Shown here in pieces: positions 9,436 through 17,832 of a DNA stretch of 64,000 bases. The DNA lies in assembly GCF_001469895.1 (NCBI RefSeq), contig NZ_LOPY01000040.1:1-64000 (forward strand), written 5' to 3'. Origin of the DNA: Pseudoalteromonas sp. XI10. Its GTDB lineage: Bacteria; Pseudomonadota; Gammaproteobacteria; Enterobacterales; Alteromonadaceae. A program made the position numbers and the translations under genes. The notes beneath the pieces were generated by a model, which worked only from the letters and a program-made list of their open reading frames with translations, had not been told where the DNA came from and did no database searches. Numbering within the stretch: position 1 is the first letter of the stretch; each line of letters starts with the position of its first letter.

Positions 9436-9930
9436 TCACTTTTCTTTTCGATAATACAACTTTGAATAGCGTTTTACACGGGCATGTACACCGCGCCCTA
9501 AGCTCTTAAATTTAGCTTCAAGTACATCTACGCCATATAAAATACCTACCACTAGCACCGATAGTTTTATTGCAGCTAGCAAGTTGTCGGTGGCAATGAC
9601 AACACCAATTGAAGCTAACACCCATATCGTTGCAGCAGATGTTACACCAACTACCGCACCATCTTTTGCAAGCATCACCCCGGCACCTAAAAAGCCAATA
9701 CCGGTGATAATTTGGCCCACTACACGTGAATGATCAATATCTTCTCCATGTAACATAAACGCTGTTGATAGAAACAAATAAGTACCTAACACAATGAGCG
9801 CTGACGTACGAATACCCACAGGTTTGCCGCGTAATTGACGCTCCATACCAATAATTGCGCCGCAAAATGCAGCGCTACCTATTGCTGACCAAGAATAAGG
9901 GGCAATATCAAATAAACTACTCAGTGTCAC
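9436..9930 (-). CDS. MgtC/SapB family inner-membrane protein (copy 2)
   Basis: The 164-residue membrane protein carries IGMERQLRGKPVGIRT and ITGIGFLGAGVM, the two MgtC/SapB signatures, and a basic C-terminal tail (RVKRYSKLYYRKEK). Like copy 1 it lacks the ACT-like C-terminal domain. It is separated by 30 nt from the upstream GNAT-C39 gene and by 26 nt from the downstream GNAT gene, all on the minus strand, so it may be co-transcribed with the ATP-grasp ligase system. Function in that context is unknown. Confidence 0.87.
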   Translation of the reverse strand: MTLSSLFDIAPYSWSAIGSAAFCGAIIGMERQLRGKPVGIRTSALIVLGTYLFLSTAFMLHGEDIDHSRVVGQIITGIGFLGAGVMLAKDGAVVGVTSAATIWVLASIGVVIATDNLLAAIKLSVLVVGILYGVDVLEAKFKSLGRGVHARVKRYSKLYYRKEK

Positions 9931-9960
9931 TGCACTTCCAAATCAAACTAATAATCAAAA

Positions 9961-11064
9961 TTATAAATAAAAGGCCATCGCTGTACTGAGTCGTGATGAG
10001 CCAAAACTAGCCATTTTGCTAAAATCGGCTTTGGCTATAGGCACATGCTGACAATCAATCGCCAATTGTTTTTCGTTTTCACAAAACGGGTCATGCACAT
10101 ACAAGCAATGCTCATCAATATGCGTTACACACACCCAATGCGGTGACTTTTTACCATCAAATCGATAAGTGCTGATCAATAACACCACCGCTTTACCCTC
10201 AGCAAGCCAATCTTCAATGGTAGCCAAGGTTAACTCTTGATAGCGTACTGGCAGTTTTGCAGCTATCGCTTCGGCTACAAACTGATTGTGTACGGTATGC
10301 AAAATGGCTTTTTTCTTTTCACTTCTTACACCATCAATAAACAAGGTATCACGGGTATTTAAAACAACATCGGCTTTAAAACCACGTTTCATTGCTGCAA
10401 GTGCTAACCCTAGAGGGTGACAACCGCCATGCCCTGAAGTCATGAAAATAGTCGTGGCTTCACGCCAGATATCCAGCTCTTTGAGTTGGCTCATTGCGGT
10501 ATCATTCAATGATGACATTGCCATTAATAACGCCGCTGGGCCACAGGTAAATTCGGTAGTTTGCTGGTACCAAGGCGTGTGTTTATCAGCATTAAATTCG
10601 ATATTACGACGAATGTTTTTTTGCATTCGATGGGCATCACTATGGTCATCATAATAATCACTGTAATGACCAAACACCTGATAACCCAGTTTTTCATATA
10701 AGCGAATTGCTGATTGGTTGTTTACCGCAACTTCTAAACGCATGTATAAACGGCCCCGTTTAGCCGTTTCATTTTCAAGCGCAAGAAGTAACTGTGAAGC
10801 AATCCCTTTGCCTTGCTGAGATTGCAAAACCGCCAGTGAATATAACCGGGCAAGGCGCGTCCCTTTGTGACACCACACTAAACCATAACCAACTAGTTGA
10901 TTATCTACCTCAGCCACCATCAATAAGCCATGAGTTGCGCTGATCCAGCGTTTTAAACTACGGCTACTTAATCTATCTTGGCTAAAGCTTTGCTCTTCAA
11001 TGGCTACAAGAGCTGTCAAATCCGTGGCCTGTGCAAAGCGGATTTGACAAACAGATGCTTTCAT
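9961..11064 (-). CDS. GNAT acetyltransferase fused to C39-like cysteine peptidase
   Basis: This is a two-domain protein of 367 residues. Residues about 5-148 form a RimI-like GNAT domain with SQQGKGIASQLLLALE. Residues about 160-365 form a papain-like C39 domain: Gln167/168, Cys174 in TEFTCGPAALL, His309 in SPHWVCVTHID and Asp325 in YVHDPF give a full catalytic set. There is no ABC-transporter part, so it is not a bacteriocin exporter. Its ATG overlaps the stop of the ATP-grasp gene (TAATG), implying translational coupling. Published comparative genomics of amidoligases links this pairing to RLAN/RimK-like ligases, with peptide or protein modification predicted; I infer the same here. Confidence 0.85.
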   Translation of the reverse strand: MKASVCQIRFAQATDLTALVAIEEQSFSQDRLSSRSLKRWISATHGLLMVAEVDNQLVGYGLVWCHKGTRLARLYSLAVLQSQQGKGIASQLLLALENETAKRGRLYMRLEVAVNNQSAIRLYEKLGYQVFGHYSDYYDDHSDAHRMQKNIRRNIEFNADKHTPWYQQTTEFTCGPAALLMAMSSLNDTAMSQLKELDIWREATTIFMTSGHGGCHPLGLALAAMKRGFKADVVLNTRDTLFIDGVRSEKKKAILHTVHNQFVAEAIAAKLPVRYQELTLATIEDWLAEGKAVVLLISTYRFDGKKSPHWVCVTHIDEHCLYVHDPFCENEKQLAIDCQHVPIAKADFSKMASFGSSRLSTAMAFYL

Positions 11065-12458
11065 TAACCGCGGCCTCGTGCTTCTAGCCGTAGTTTAAAC
11101 TCATCCATAATGATCATATAAAGCTCATCACCTAAATAGGCATCTTCGACTTTGTGGTCGATACTTGGGTTGTCATTCACTTCTAACACGTATGCTTTAC
11201 CTTGATGCTCTTTAACATCAACACCATACAAACCTTTCCCCACTGTTTTACAGGCTTTTAACGCCGCATCAAGTACCACTTTAGGTAGCTCAAAGGTTGG
11301 CAAGGTCTCAAAACCACCTGAGAAGAAGCGTTTTGCATCATGATTGTAAATTTGCCAGTGATTACGGGCCATTAAATAACGACACGCATAAATTGCACGG
11401 CCATTTAACACCCCGACACGCCAGTCGTATTCGGTGTACATGTACTCTTGTGCAAGCACCAGTGCACTGAACTCAAACAGCTCAGTTAACTTAGCAACTA
11501 ACTCATCACGATTAGCAACTTTAAATACGCCTTTTGAGAAAGAGCCTTCTGGCATTTTTAATACCAGTGGATAGCTGAAGTTTGCTTCTAAACTTTCAAT
11601 TGTCTCTTCATTTGTATCAGCCACAACGTGAGTTTTTAAACTCGGCACTTTTTGATAATTAAAGGCATCGTGCAAATACACTTTATTACAACAGCGCAGT
11701 ATCGATTCTGCATCATCAATGACCACTAACCCTAAGCTTTGTGCTTTACTCGCTAAACGATAGGTTGGATGGTCAATGGCTGTGGTTTGGCGAATAAATA
11801 ACGCATCAAATTGTGCAATATTGGTTATTTCATCAAATGTCAGTGCTTGAGCATAAATACCGTGCTTAGCGGCTGCTTTTATAAATTTAGCAATGGCATC
11901 TTTATCACTTGGCGGCACTTTTTCTTGGTGATCAACCAATATAGCCATATCCCAACGGTAACGACGTTTTTTATCGTGAATTCGCCACACTGACTCAGTA
12001 AAGCTACTGAGTTGTTTTACAAACTCCGTAAAGCCAGTGTCATCTAATGATGCAATCGTGCCTTGCTTTACAACACCTTGCTCATCACACACCAAAATAG
12101 GCGCAGAATATTGCGAGAATAACGCTTTGGTTGCTTTACTTTGCTGCTCTTTATCTGTGTGACCAAAAAATACAGTGCCACCAGCAAGCGCTTTATGACG
12201 CGTGCTGTGCTCATCGCTACGTAGCGCATTAATTGTTTTTACACTTGGTAATACCTGATGCTTTCTTGCTTCAGCAAGCAAAGAACAATAATAACCTTTA
12301 CTTAAATACTGCCCTGTATCACACAAGTTTAAAATGCGTGTTTTTGGCTCATTATGTTTTGGGTAATCACGTAAGTAGGTGTCAAAGGTAATGACATTTT
12401 CGAAATTTTGAGCAATACGTTGCTCATTGTTATCAACCACAATCAAGGTTTTAAACAC
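11064..12458 (-). CDS. RimK-like ATP-grasp ligase with RLAN N-terminal domain
   Basis: The 464-residue protein starts at GTG 12458; AGGA lies 6 nt upstream, and extension to the TTG at 12506 would add 16 unlikely residues. Residues 1-165 fit the RimK-like ATP-grasp N-terminal (RLAN) domain. Residues about 230-455 form the ATP-grasp: LVLKMPEGSFSKGVFKV (ATP-binding lysine and loop), LAQEYMYTEYDWRVGVL, and the metal ligands Asp414, Glu426 and Asn428 in GVDVKEHQGKAYVLEVNDNP. ATP-grasp ligases of this kind add amino acids to carboxylates by an acyl-phosphate. The substrate is unknown. It is coupled to the GNAT-C39 gene. Confidence 0.85.
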   Translation of the reverse strand: MFKTLIVVDNNEQRIAQNFENVITFDTYLRDYPKHNEPKTRILNLCDTGQYLSKGYYCSLLAEARKHQVLPSVKTINALRSDEHSTRHKALAGGTVFFGHTDKEQQSKATKALFSQYSAPILVCDEQGVVKQGTIASLDDTGFTEFVKQLSSFTESVWRIHDKKRRYRWDMAILVDHQEKVPPSDKDAIAKFIKAAAKHGIYAQALTFDEITNIAQFDALFIRQTTAIDHPTYRLASKAQSLGLVVIDDAESILRCCNKVYLHDAFNYQKVPSLKTHVVADTNEETIESLEANFSYPLVLKMPEGSFSKGVFKVANRDELVAKLTELFEFSALVLAQEYMYTEYDWRVGVLNGRAIYACRYLMARNHWQIYNHDAKRFFSGGFETLPTFELPKVVLDAALKACKTVGKGLYGVDVKEHQGKAYVLEVNDNPSIDHKVEDAYLGDELYMIIMDEFKLRLEARGRG

Positions 12459-12560
12459 GACTTTTCCTAAATTAAGCCATAAATAAAATGAAAAACACCC
12501 AACCAATTAAGTGAACGCATGAGGCTAAACTTCACTTAACTAGATGGGTGCTTGAAATAC

Positions 12561-12592
12561 CAATACGCAATAATTGGGAATTAAGCGTATTG
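12561..12592. repeat. Intergenic hairpin, possible short dispersed repeat
   Basis: The inverted arms CAATACGC (12561-12568) and GCGTATTG (12585-12592) flank a 16-nt loop in the gap upstream of the ATP-grasp gene. There is no T run on either side, so a terminator is unlikely. It may be a dispersed intergenic repeat; copy number cannot be tested in this window. Confidence 0.35.
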
Positions 12593-12697
12593 CTATAAGC
12601 CTTAAGCTTGATGTGATTTATAGAGGTTTTTTTGCTTTGTGACCAACAAGATATTTTTTACTTGAAGATGAAATTTACTGATTAAAAATACCAATAA

Positions 12698-13174
12698 TTA
12701 AATTAACTGTTCTATGACGTACAACTGTTTTTTGCCAGCAATAGAGAGTTCAACTTCATCATCTAGGCTCTTTCCAATCAATTGCTTACCTAACGGCGCT
12801 TCTCGGGTTACAACATAAATAGGCTGCTCTTTTACGGTTACCACTAAGCCACCTGCACTTGGGCCCATAAAAAACCACTTTTCGTTATCTTGCTCATCGA
12901 TAAGACACACTAATGCACCTTCACGAACCTTTTTAAATTCGCTTTCTTTAAACACTGTATTGAATGACTGAATATCACGGTAGCATTCATTAACTCGCTC
13001 AGCTTGCCCTTGCGCTAAGTATGCAGCCTCTAAACCCAAGGTATCGTATTGAGTTTCAGCGACACTTTCTTCGTGAGTTGCAGCGTCATGAGCCGCTTTT
13101 GCCGCTGCTTTGGCGTTTTGCAGTTGTGCCTCTAGCGCAAAGCGTAAATGTTCAATTACGTGTGTTTTATTCAT
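12698..13174 (-). CDS. GreA/GreB-like transcription elongation factor paralogue
   Basis: The 158-residue protein has an N-terminal alpha-helical coiled-coil rich in Ala/Glu (about 1-75) and a C-terminal FKBP-like Gre domain recognisable by APLGKQLIGKSLDDEVEL. True GreA/GreB rescue backtracked RNA polymerase through acidic residues at the coiled-coil tip. Here the tip region reads EESVAETQYDTLGLEAAYL, with acidic residues present, but the helical part diverges. It could be an RNAP secondary-channel factor with altered activity. A terminator separates it from secF. Confidence 0.78.
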   Translation of the reverse strand: MNKTHVIEHLRFALEAQLQNAKAAAKAAHDAATHEESVAETQYDTLGLEAAYLAQGQAERVNECYRDIQSFNTVFKESEFKKVREGALVCLIDEQDNEKWFFMGPSAGGLVVTVKEQPIYVVTREAPLGKQLIGKSLDDEVELSIAGKKQLYVIEQLI

Positions 13175-13196
13175 ATCAAAGCAGTTAAAACAGAAA

Positions 13197-13225
13197 AGCC
13201 GCTATTCTATGGAAAAATAGCGGCT
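13197..13225 (-). terminator. Rho-independent terminator after secF
   Basis: The perfect 10-bp arms AGCCGCTATT and AATAGCGGCT have a 9-nt loop. On the minus strand they are followed by TTTTCTGTTTT. They lie between the secF stop and the Gre-like gene start. Confidence 0.85.
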
Positions 13226-13250
13226 GATGAAAGTAAGTTATAAAACTGAC

Positions 13251-14171
13251 TTACGGCATATCCATATATGCTTTGGTTTTATCATCCAGTGTTTGGGTGT
13301 AATTTTCTGAACTTAACCCCAATAACTGCGGCAAGGTAGCGGCGATACAAATCGATGAGAAGGTTCCCACCACAATGCCTGCAAATAACGCAATGGCAAA
13401 GCCCGTTAATGCAGCACCAGCAAGCAACCAAATACAGGCAATGGTCGCAAGTGTTGTGCCTGAGGTGATCAACGTACGTGTTAAGGTAGAACCAATTGCA
13501 TCGTTAATCACAACATGGGTGTTAATGCGTTGATTGTCTGGCTGAATACGTAAAAGCTCTCTGACTCTGTCGCCAACAATAATTGAGTCATTTAATGAAT
13601 AGCCAATAATAGCCAGTAAACTCGCCAGCACGGTTAAATTAAACTCAAGCCCTGTCAAGGAAAACAAGCCCAGCACTAAAGTTAAATCATGTAACAGTGC
13701 AACCACTGAGCCTACCGCGAGTCGCCATTCAAAGCGCACTGCAAGATAAACCATAATGGCAATCAGCGCCGCAAACAAAGCTAAACAACCTTGTTCAAAA
13801 AGCTCATCACCCACTTGTGAGCCTAAAAATGAGCTAGATAATACGCTATAGTCTACACCTTGCTCATTCAGCTCTGCTTGCCAAGTACTGGCTTTGCTAG
13901 CCTCTGGCGCTTCTCTTAAAACAAAGTGATATTCACCTGCTTTAGTGATGGTTAATTTGCTTGCAACCTCGGGGCTTAACTTTGCCTTTAAATCAGCAAT
14001 TGTCGTGACTGACGTTGTGTTAATTTCACTGATGTAGCCACCTGTAAAATCAAGGCCAAAATTTAGCCCTTTTACAGATAAAACACCTAGACTCGCGATG
14101 ACTAAAACACAGCTTAGCACAAGCCCTAAAACGCGTGCTTTACTCGCAGCAGTTAATGTTGACCAACTCAT
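13251..14171 (-). CDS. secF: Protein translocase subunit SecF (accessory-looking copy)
   Basis: The 306-residue RND-type subunit has six transmembrane segments. Its N-terminal FGLDFTGGYISEI and the membrane motif GYSLNDSIIVGDRVRE are family hallmarks. Asp195 corresponds to the proton-conducting Asp213 of E. coli SecF, so it should be energy-competent. It overlaps secD by 4 nt (ATGA), implying coupled translation. The usual chromosomal neighbours yajC and tgt are absent, so this is probably a second SecDF set, used with SecYEG to pull exported proteins into the periplasm. Confidence 0.92.
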   Translation of the reverse strand: MSWSTLTAASKARVLGLVLSCVLVIASLGVLSVKGLNFGLDFTGGYISEINTTSVTTIADLKAKLSPEVASKLTITKAGEYHFVLREAPEASKASTWQAELNEQGVDYSVLSSSFLGSQVGDELFEQGCLALFAALIAIMVYLAVRFEWRLAVGSVVALLHDLTLVLGLFSLTGLEFNLTVLASLLAIIGYSLNDSIIVGDRVRELLRIQPDNQRINTHVVINDAIGSTLTRTLITSGTTLATIACIWLLAGAALTGFAIALFAGIVVGTFSSICIAATLPQLLGLSSENYTQTLDDKTKAYMDMP

Positions 14172-15979
14172 GCTTTAGCCCCCGTCAAATTAGTTAGTTT
14201 AATGTAGAGTGTTTGGCTAAGCGCTTTTGAAATATAAACGCCAGTAAAGACACTGGTTAATAGCCCAAGCGCTAACGTGATTGCAAAGCCTTTCACCGGC
14301 CCATAACCAATGGCGTATAAAATAATTGCCGTGATCATCGTAGTCACATTGGCATCAAAAATGGTCGTAAATGCTTGGTTATAGCCTTGTTCAATCGCTT
14401 GATATGTAGGCCTGCCTTTGCGTTTCTCTTCTTTAATTCGCTCAAAGATAATCACATTGGTATCCACTGCCATCCCTATAGTCAGAACAAGCCCTGCAAT
14501 ACCCGGTAAGGTCAGCACAACACCCGGCAATAACGACATTAAACCGACTAAAGCAGTTAAATTAAGGAGTAAAGCAATATTGGCAATCAATCCTAAGCGA
14601 CGATACCAAAGCGCCATAAAAGCAAGGGTAATACCAATACCCAGCATTAACGCAGCTAAGCCGTGTTCAATGTTTTCACTGCCTAAACTTGGGCCTATGG
14701 TTTGTTCTTGAACGATTGTCACTGGCGCTGTGAGCGACCCTGCACGTAGTAAAAGCGCTAAATCGTAGGCTGCCTGCGGGCTTTTCATATTAGTGATGCT
14801 AAAACGAGAACTTAAATGCTGGGCAATATTTGCAACATTGATCACTTCGCTTTTTTTAACAACGTCGCCATTAGCATCCCGCGAGTATTCAGAATACACC
14901 GTGGCCATTGGTTTACCAATGTTGTGCTTCGAAAAAGCAGACATCGCATCGCCACCTTGCGAATCTAAACTGAGCTGAACTAAAGGCTTGCCCAATTCAT
15001 CTTTGCCAATACTGGCATTATTGATGTGATCACCTGAAAAAATCGCAACAGGGTTTAAATTAACGACGCCACCGCCTTGTACATTAAACGCTTTACCACC
15101 TACTTCGACGACCTGGTAAAAATCAAGGGTCGCAGTTGCACCAATAATACGTTTAGCTTCTGATGGGTCTTGCACACCGGGTAACTCAATGCGAATGCGC
15201 TGCTTACCTTGTCTTTGCGTTACCGCTTCAGTGATACCAAGCTCTTCAATGCGACCACGCAGGGTTGTTAAGCTTTGCGCCATAACCTGTTTATTAAATT
15301 CGTTTTGGCTTTGCTCATTAAAATGCAGTAATACCGTGGTTAGGTTATTCGTTGTTGATTTAGTTTGCATCAGGCCTTTGAATTGACCTTGTAATGTTGA
15401 GACGAGCCCTACAAGTTGCCCCTCGCCGCTTGGTAAAATTTGTAGCTCAACCCCTTCTTTTACTTCACTTGCCCGAATACCACGGATTTTGTCTTTGCGA
15501 AGCGTCAATTTAGTTTGTTGATATACACTGTTTAAGTGCTCTTGCATTGCTTTATCTAGGTCAACATCAAGCACAAATAACACCCCACCATTTAAGTCGA
15601 GTCCCAATTTAATCGGTGAAAGACCCAGCTGCTGAAGCCATTGTGGGCTTGTCGCATGCTCAACAATTTTAGCCTCTAGCTGAGGGTATTGCGTTTTTAT
15701 AAAGCTCAGCGCATTGGCACTTTGGGTAGGCTCAGCTAATAAAATAGCCAGCTGTGTTTGGCTATCATTGGCTTCAGTCACTTCAAAACCATGTTGATTT
15801 AGTGACGTTGTCACACTTTGCAGCGTCACAGTTTGACCTGGCAAGCTAATGTGCAACCAAGATTTGTTAGGGTAAAGGTTAGGTAGTGCACTAACCGCTA
15901 ATAAAAAACACGCCGCTATCATAGCGACATAACTCATTTTTAGACGACGCCATAGCGCCGGCTTTGATTTATGTGACAT
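14168..15979 (-). CDS. secD: Protein translocase subunit SecD (accessory-looking copy)
   Basis: The 603-residue protein is close to the usual 615 of enteric SecD. It has one N-terminal membrane segment, a large periplasmic P1 region starting with LGLDLNGGVLFVLDVD (E. coli has DLRGG), and a C-terminal five-segment RND membrane block. Asp506 in IGMAVDTNVIIFERIKEE matches the proton-relay Asp519 of E. coli SecD. The P1 base is divergent. It is translationally coupled to secF, and a small exported protein gene lies 74 nt upstream on the same strand. YajC is not encoded nearby. Confidence 0.92.
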   Translation of the reverse strand: MSHKSKPALWRRLKMSYVAMIAACFLLAVSALPNLYPNKSWLHISLPGQTVTLQSVTTSLNQHGFEVTEANDSQTQLAILLAEPTQSANALSFIKTQYPQLEAKIVEHATSPQWLQQLGLSPIKLGLDLNGGVLFVLDVDLDKAMQEHLNSVYQQTKLTLRKDKIRGIRASEVKEGVELQILPSGEGQLVGLVSTLQGQFKGLMQTKSTTNNLTTVLLHFNEQSQNEFNKQVMAQSLTTLRGRIEELGITEAVTQRQGKQRIRIELPGVQDPSEAKRIIGATATLDFYQVVEVGGKAFNVQGGGVVNLNPVAIFSGDHINNASIGKDELGKPLVQLSLDSQGGDAMSAFSKHNIGKPMATVYSEYSRDANGDVVKKSEVINVANIAQHLSSRFSITNMKSPQAAYDLALLLRAGSLTAPVTIVQEQTIGPSLGSENIEHGLAALMLGIGITLAFMALWYRRLGLIANIALLLNLTALVGLMSLLPGVVLTLPGIAGLVLTIGMAVDTNVIIFERIKEEKRKGRPTYQAIEQGYNQAFTTIFDANVTTMITAIILYAIGYGPVKGFAITLALGLLTSVFTGVYISKALSQTLYIKLTNLTGAKA

Positions 15980-16053
15980 ACATGACTTCCTTCCGGCATC
16001 GCCTGCCGGTAAAAATTTAATTCCAAAAAATAAAAAGTAACGAAGGAAGTCGT

Positions 16054-16491
16054 TTAACTATGGTAGGTCGTATTGGCTTTGTACAAGAGGTTGGCGTCTT
16101 TCCAGCCACTAATGCGGGATTTTCGTTGAGTGGCTAATGCAAACCATGGGATCACACGCACAGCACCTGGCGGCGCTAAAAAGTGCTCTTTTCTCCAGTC
16201 TTCAGCAAAGAATTCAATTAATAGCTCGTAATCAGGGTCAACCTGACTGTGATAAAGAAATAATGATGAATTACTGGCAGTTAAACGCGGCACTAGGGTA
16301 TCAAACCCCGATGGTTCTACCGGTTTAGGATGTTCAACTGTATGAGTTTGGGAAATAACTGGAGTTTTAGTCAGCTCGACTTGGAACAATTTAGTCGCAG
16401 CAAAGTGTGAGTGCGTGTCAGGCATAGCCATGCTCTGTGCACTAAAGAACACAGTAAATAGCAAGATAATGACTGAGAAAAACCGTAACAA
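16054..16491 (-). CDS. Small exported protein of unknown function upstream of secD
   Basis: The 145-residue protein begins with a hydrophobic signal (MLRFFSVIILLFTVFFSAQSMA). The mature part is rich in His, Pro and Ser in its first half and has an aromatic/basic second half (FFAEDWRKEHFLAPPGAVRVIPW). I recognise no domain. It sits 74 nt upstream of secD on the same strand with no terminator between, so it may be co-transcribed with the SecDF pair. Confidence 0.6.
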   Translation of the reverse strand: MLRFFSVIILLFTVFFSAQSMAMPDTHSHFAATKLFQVELTKTPVISQTHTVEHPKPVEPSGFDTLVPRLTASNSSLFLYHSQVDPDYELLIEFFAEDWRKEHFLAPPGAVRVIPWFALATQRKSRISGWKDANLLYKANTTYHS

Positions 16492-16584
16492 GAACTGACC
16501 AATAAATTAAGTGGATAACATAGCTATAATGTGGGCAAAAAAATAAAACACAAGTTATTACTTAAATAAAAGTGACTAAAACAA

Positions 16585-16608
16585 AAGCGGGCCTAATTAA
16601 GCCCGCTT
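16585..16608 (-). terminator. Rho-independent terminator after the alcohol dehydrogenase gene
   Basis: The arms AAGCGGGC and GCCCGCTT are separated by 8 nt and followed on the minus strand by TTTGTTTTAG. They sit 16 nt past the stop of the 16624-17670 gene. Confidence 0.85.
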
Positions 16609-16623
16609 AGTAATTTAACTTTG

Positions 16624-17670
16624 TTAAACTTCTAATGATGACATGTCGATAACAAAGCGTGAGGCCATATCACCTTGCTTTAATTTATCGAATGCGTCAT
16701 TTATTTGGTCCATTTTGATCATTTCAACTTCAGGTAAAATATTATGTAGTGCACAGAAATCGAGGATCTCTTGGGTTTGCGCTATACCGCCAATCAATGA
16801 GCCAGCTACACGGCGACGCCCCATTAATAATGGCACTGAGTTAGTCTCTTCAAGTTCACCCACTTGACCAACCAATACTTGCGTACCATCAATATCTAAA
16901 AGCGGAATATACGGTGTAAAATCGTGTTTTACCGGAATGGTATTAATGATCACATCAAATTGATTAGCATGCGCTTGCATGGCATCTTCATCGCTCGATA
17001 CCAATAAATCTTTTGCGCCATAAGATAAAACCTGCTGTTTTTTCTTATCACTACGACTAATTGCCGTAACATGTGCACCCATTGCAGCTGCGATTTTAAT
17101 TGCCATGTGGCCTAAACCACCTAAACCAATCACACCAACACGGCTACCTGGGCCCACATTCCACGTACGTAGTGGCGAATAGGTTGTGATACCCGCACAT
17201 AAAATTGGCGCACATTTAGCAAGGTCTAAGCCTTCAGGCACACTTAGTACAAACTCTTCACGCACCACAATGTGTTTTGAATAACCACCTTGAGTGAGCT
17301 CACCACTAATGCGGTCTTGTCCTGAGTAGGTCCCTACCATACCTTCGCGACAAAACTGCTCTTCACCGTTATGACACTGGTCACAGCTTAAACAGCTATC
17401 AACCATACAACCCACAGCAACATTATCGCCCACTTTATATTTAGTAACGCCGCTGCCTACTTCAAGGACGCGACCAACGATTTCATGGCCTGGTACCACT
17501 GGGTACTGAGTCCAGCCCCAGTCGTTTTCTGCCGTATGTAAGTCTGAATGGCACACGCCACAATATAGAATTTCAATTGATACATCTTCATCACGAAGTG
17601 CACGGCGTTCAAAATGATACGGCTCTAATGGTTTTTCAGAATCATGTGCTGCATAACCGACGGTTTTCAT
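16624..17670 (-). CDS. Zinc-dependent NAD(P) alcohol dehydrogenase / aldehyde reductase, YahK-like
   Basis: The 348-residue medium-chain dehydrogenase is of the cinnamyl-alcohol-dehydrogenase type. Catalytic-zinc ligands are in YCGVCHSDLH (Cys40) and PGHEIVG (His62). The structural zinc set is Cys93, Cys96, Cys99 and Cys107 in DSCLSCDQCHNGEEQFC. The Rossmann loop is GVIGLGGLGHMAIK. The sequence closely follows E. coli YahK throughout, including CAGITTYSPLR. Such enzymes reduce a broad range of aldehydes with NADPH in the cytosol. The physiological substrate is unknown. Confidence 0.92.
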   Translation of the reverse strand: MKTVGYAAHDSEKPLEPYHFERRALRDEDVSIEILYCGVCHSDLHTAENDWGWTQYPVVPGHEIVGRVLEVGSGVTKYKVGDNVAVGCMVDSCLSCDQCHNGEEQFCREGMVGTYSGQDRISGELTQGGYSKHIVVREEFVLSVPEGLDLAKCAPILCAGITTYSPLRTWNVGPGSRVGVIGLGGLGHMAIKIAAAMGAHVTAISRSDKKKQQVLSYGAKDLLVSSDEDAMQAHANQFDVIINTIPVKHDFTPYIPLLDIDGTQVLVGQVGELEETNSVPLLMGRRRVAGSLIGGIAQTQEILDFCALHNILPEVEMIKMDQINDAFDKLKQGDMASRFVIDMSSLEV

Positions 17671-17832
17671 GCTTACTCCTTAGTTTTCTTCGTGTTTTAC
17701 TCATGCATTTAACTAATTTGCTAATGCGCTGGTGTATAATGCATTCAGTATAGATGTAAATTAACAAATTACACTTGCCTAAAACACGAAAGCTTTTGCC
17801 TATTTTTATCAAATTGATTTTAAGAGACCCTC

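Noticed and set aside
9961-11064. C39 domain as part of a bacteriocin exporter
   Set aside because: No ABC-transporter domain, no double-glycine leader peptide gene, and a GNAT domain is fused instead.
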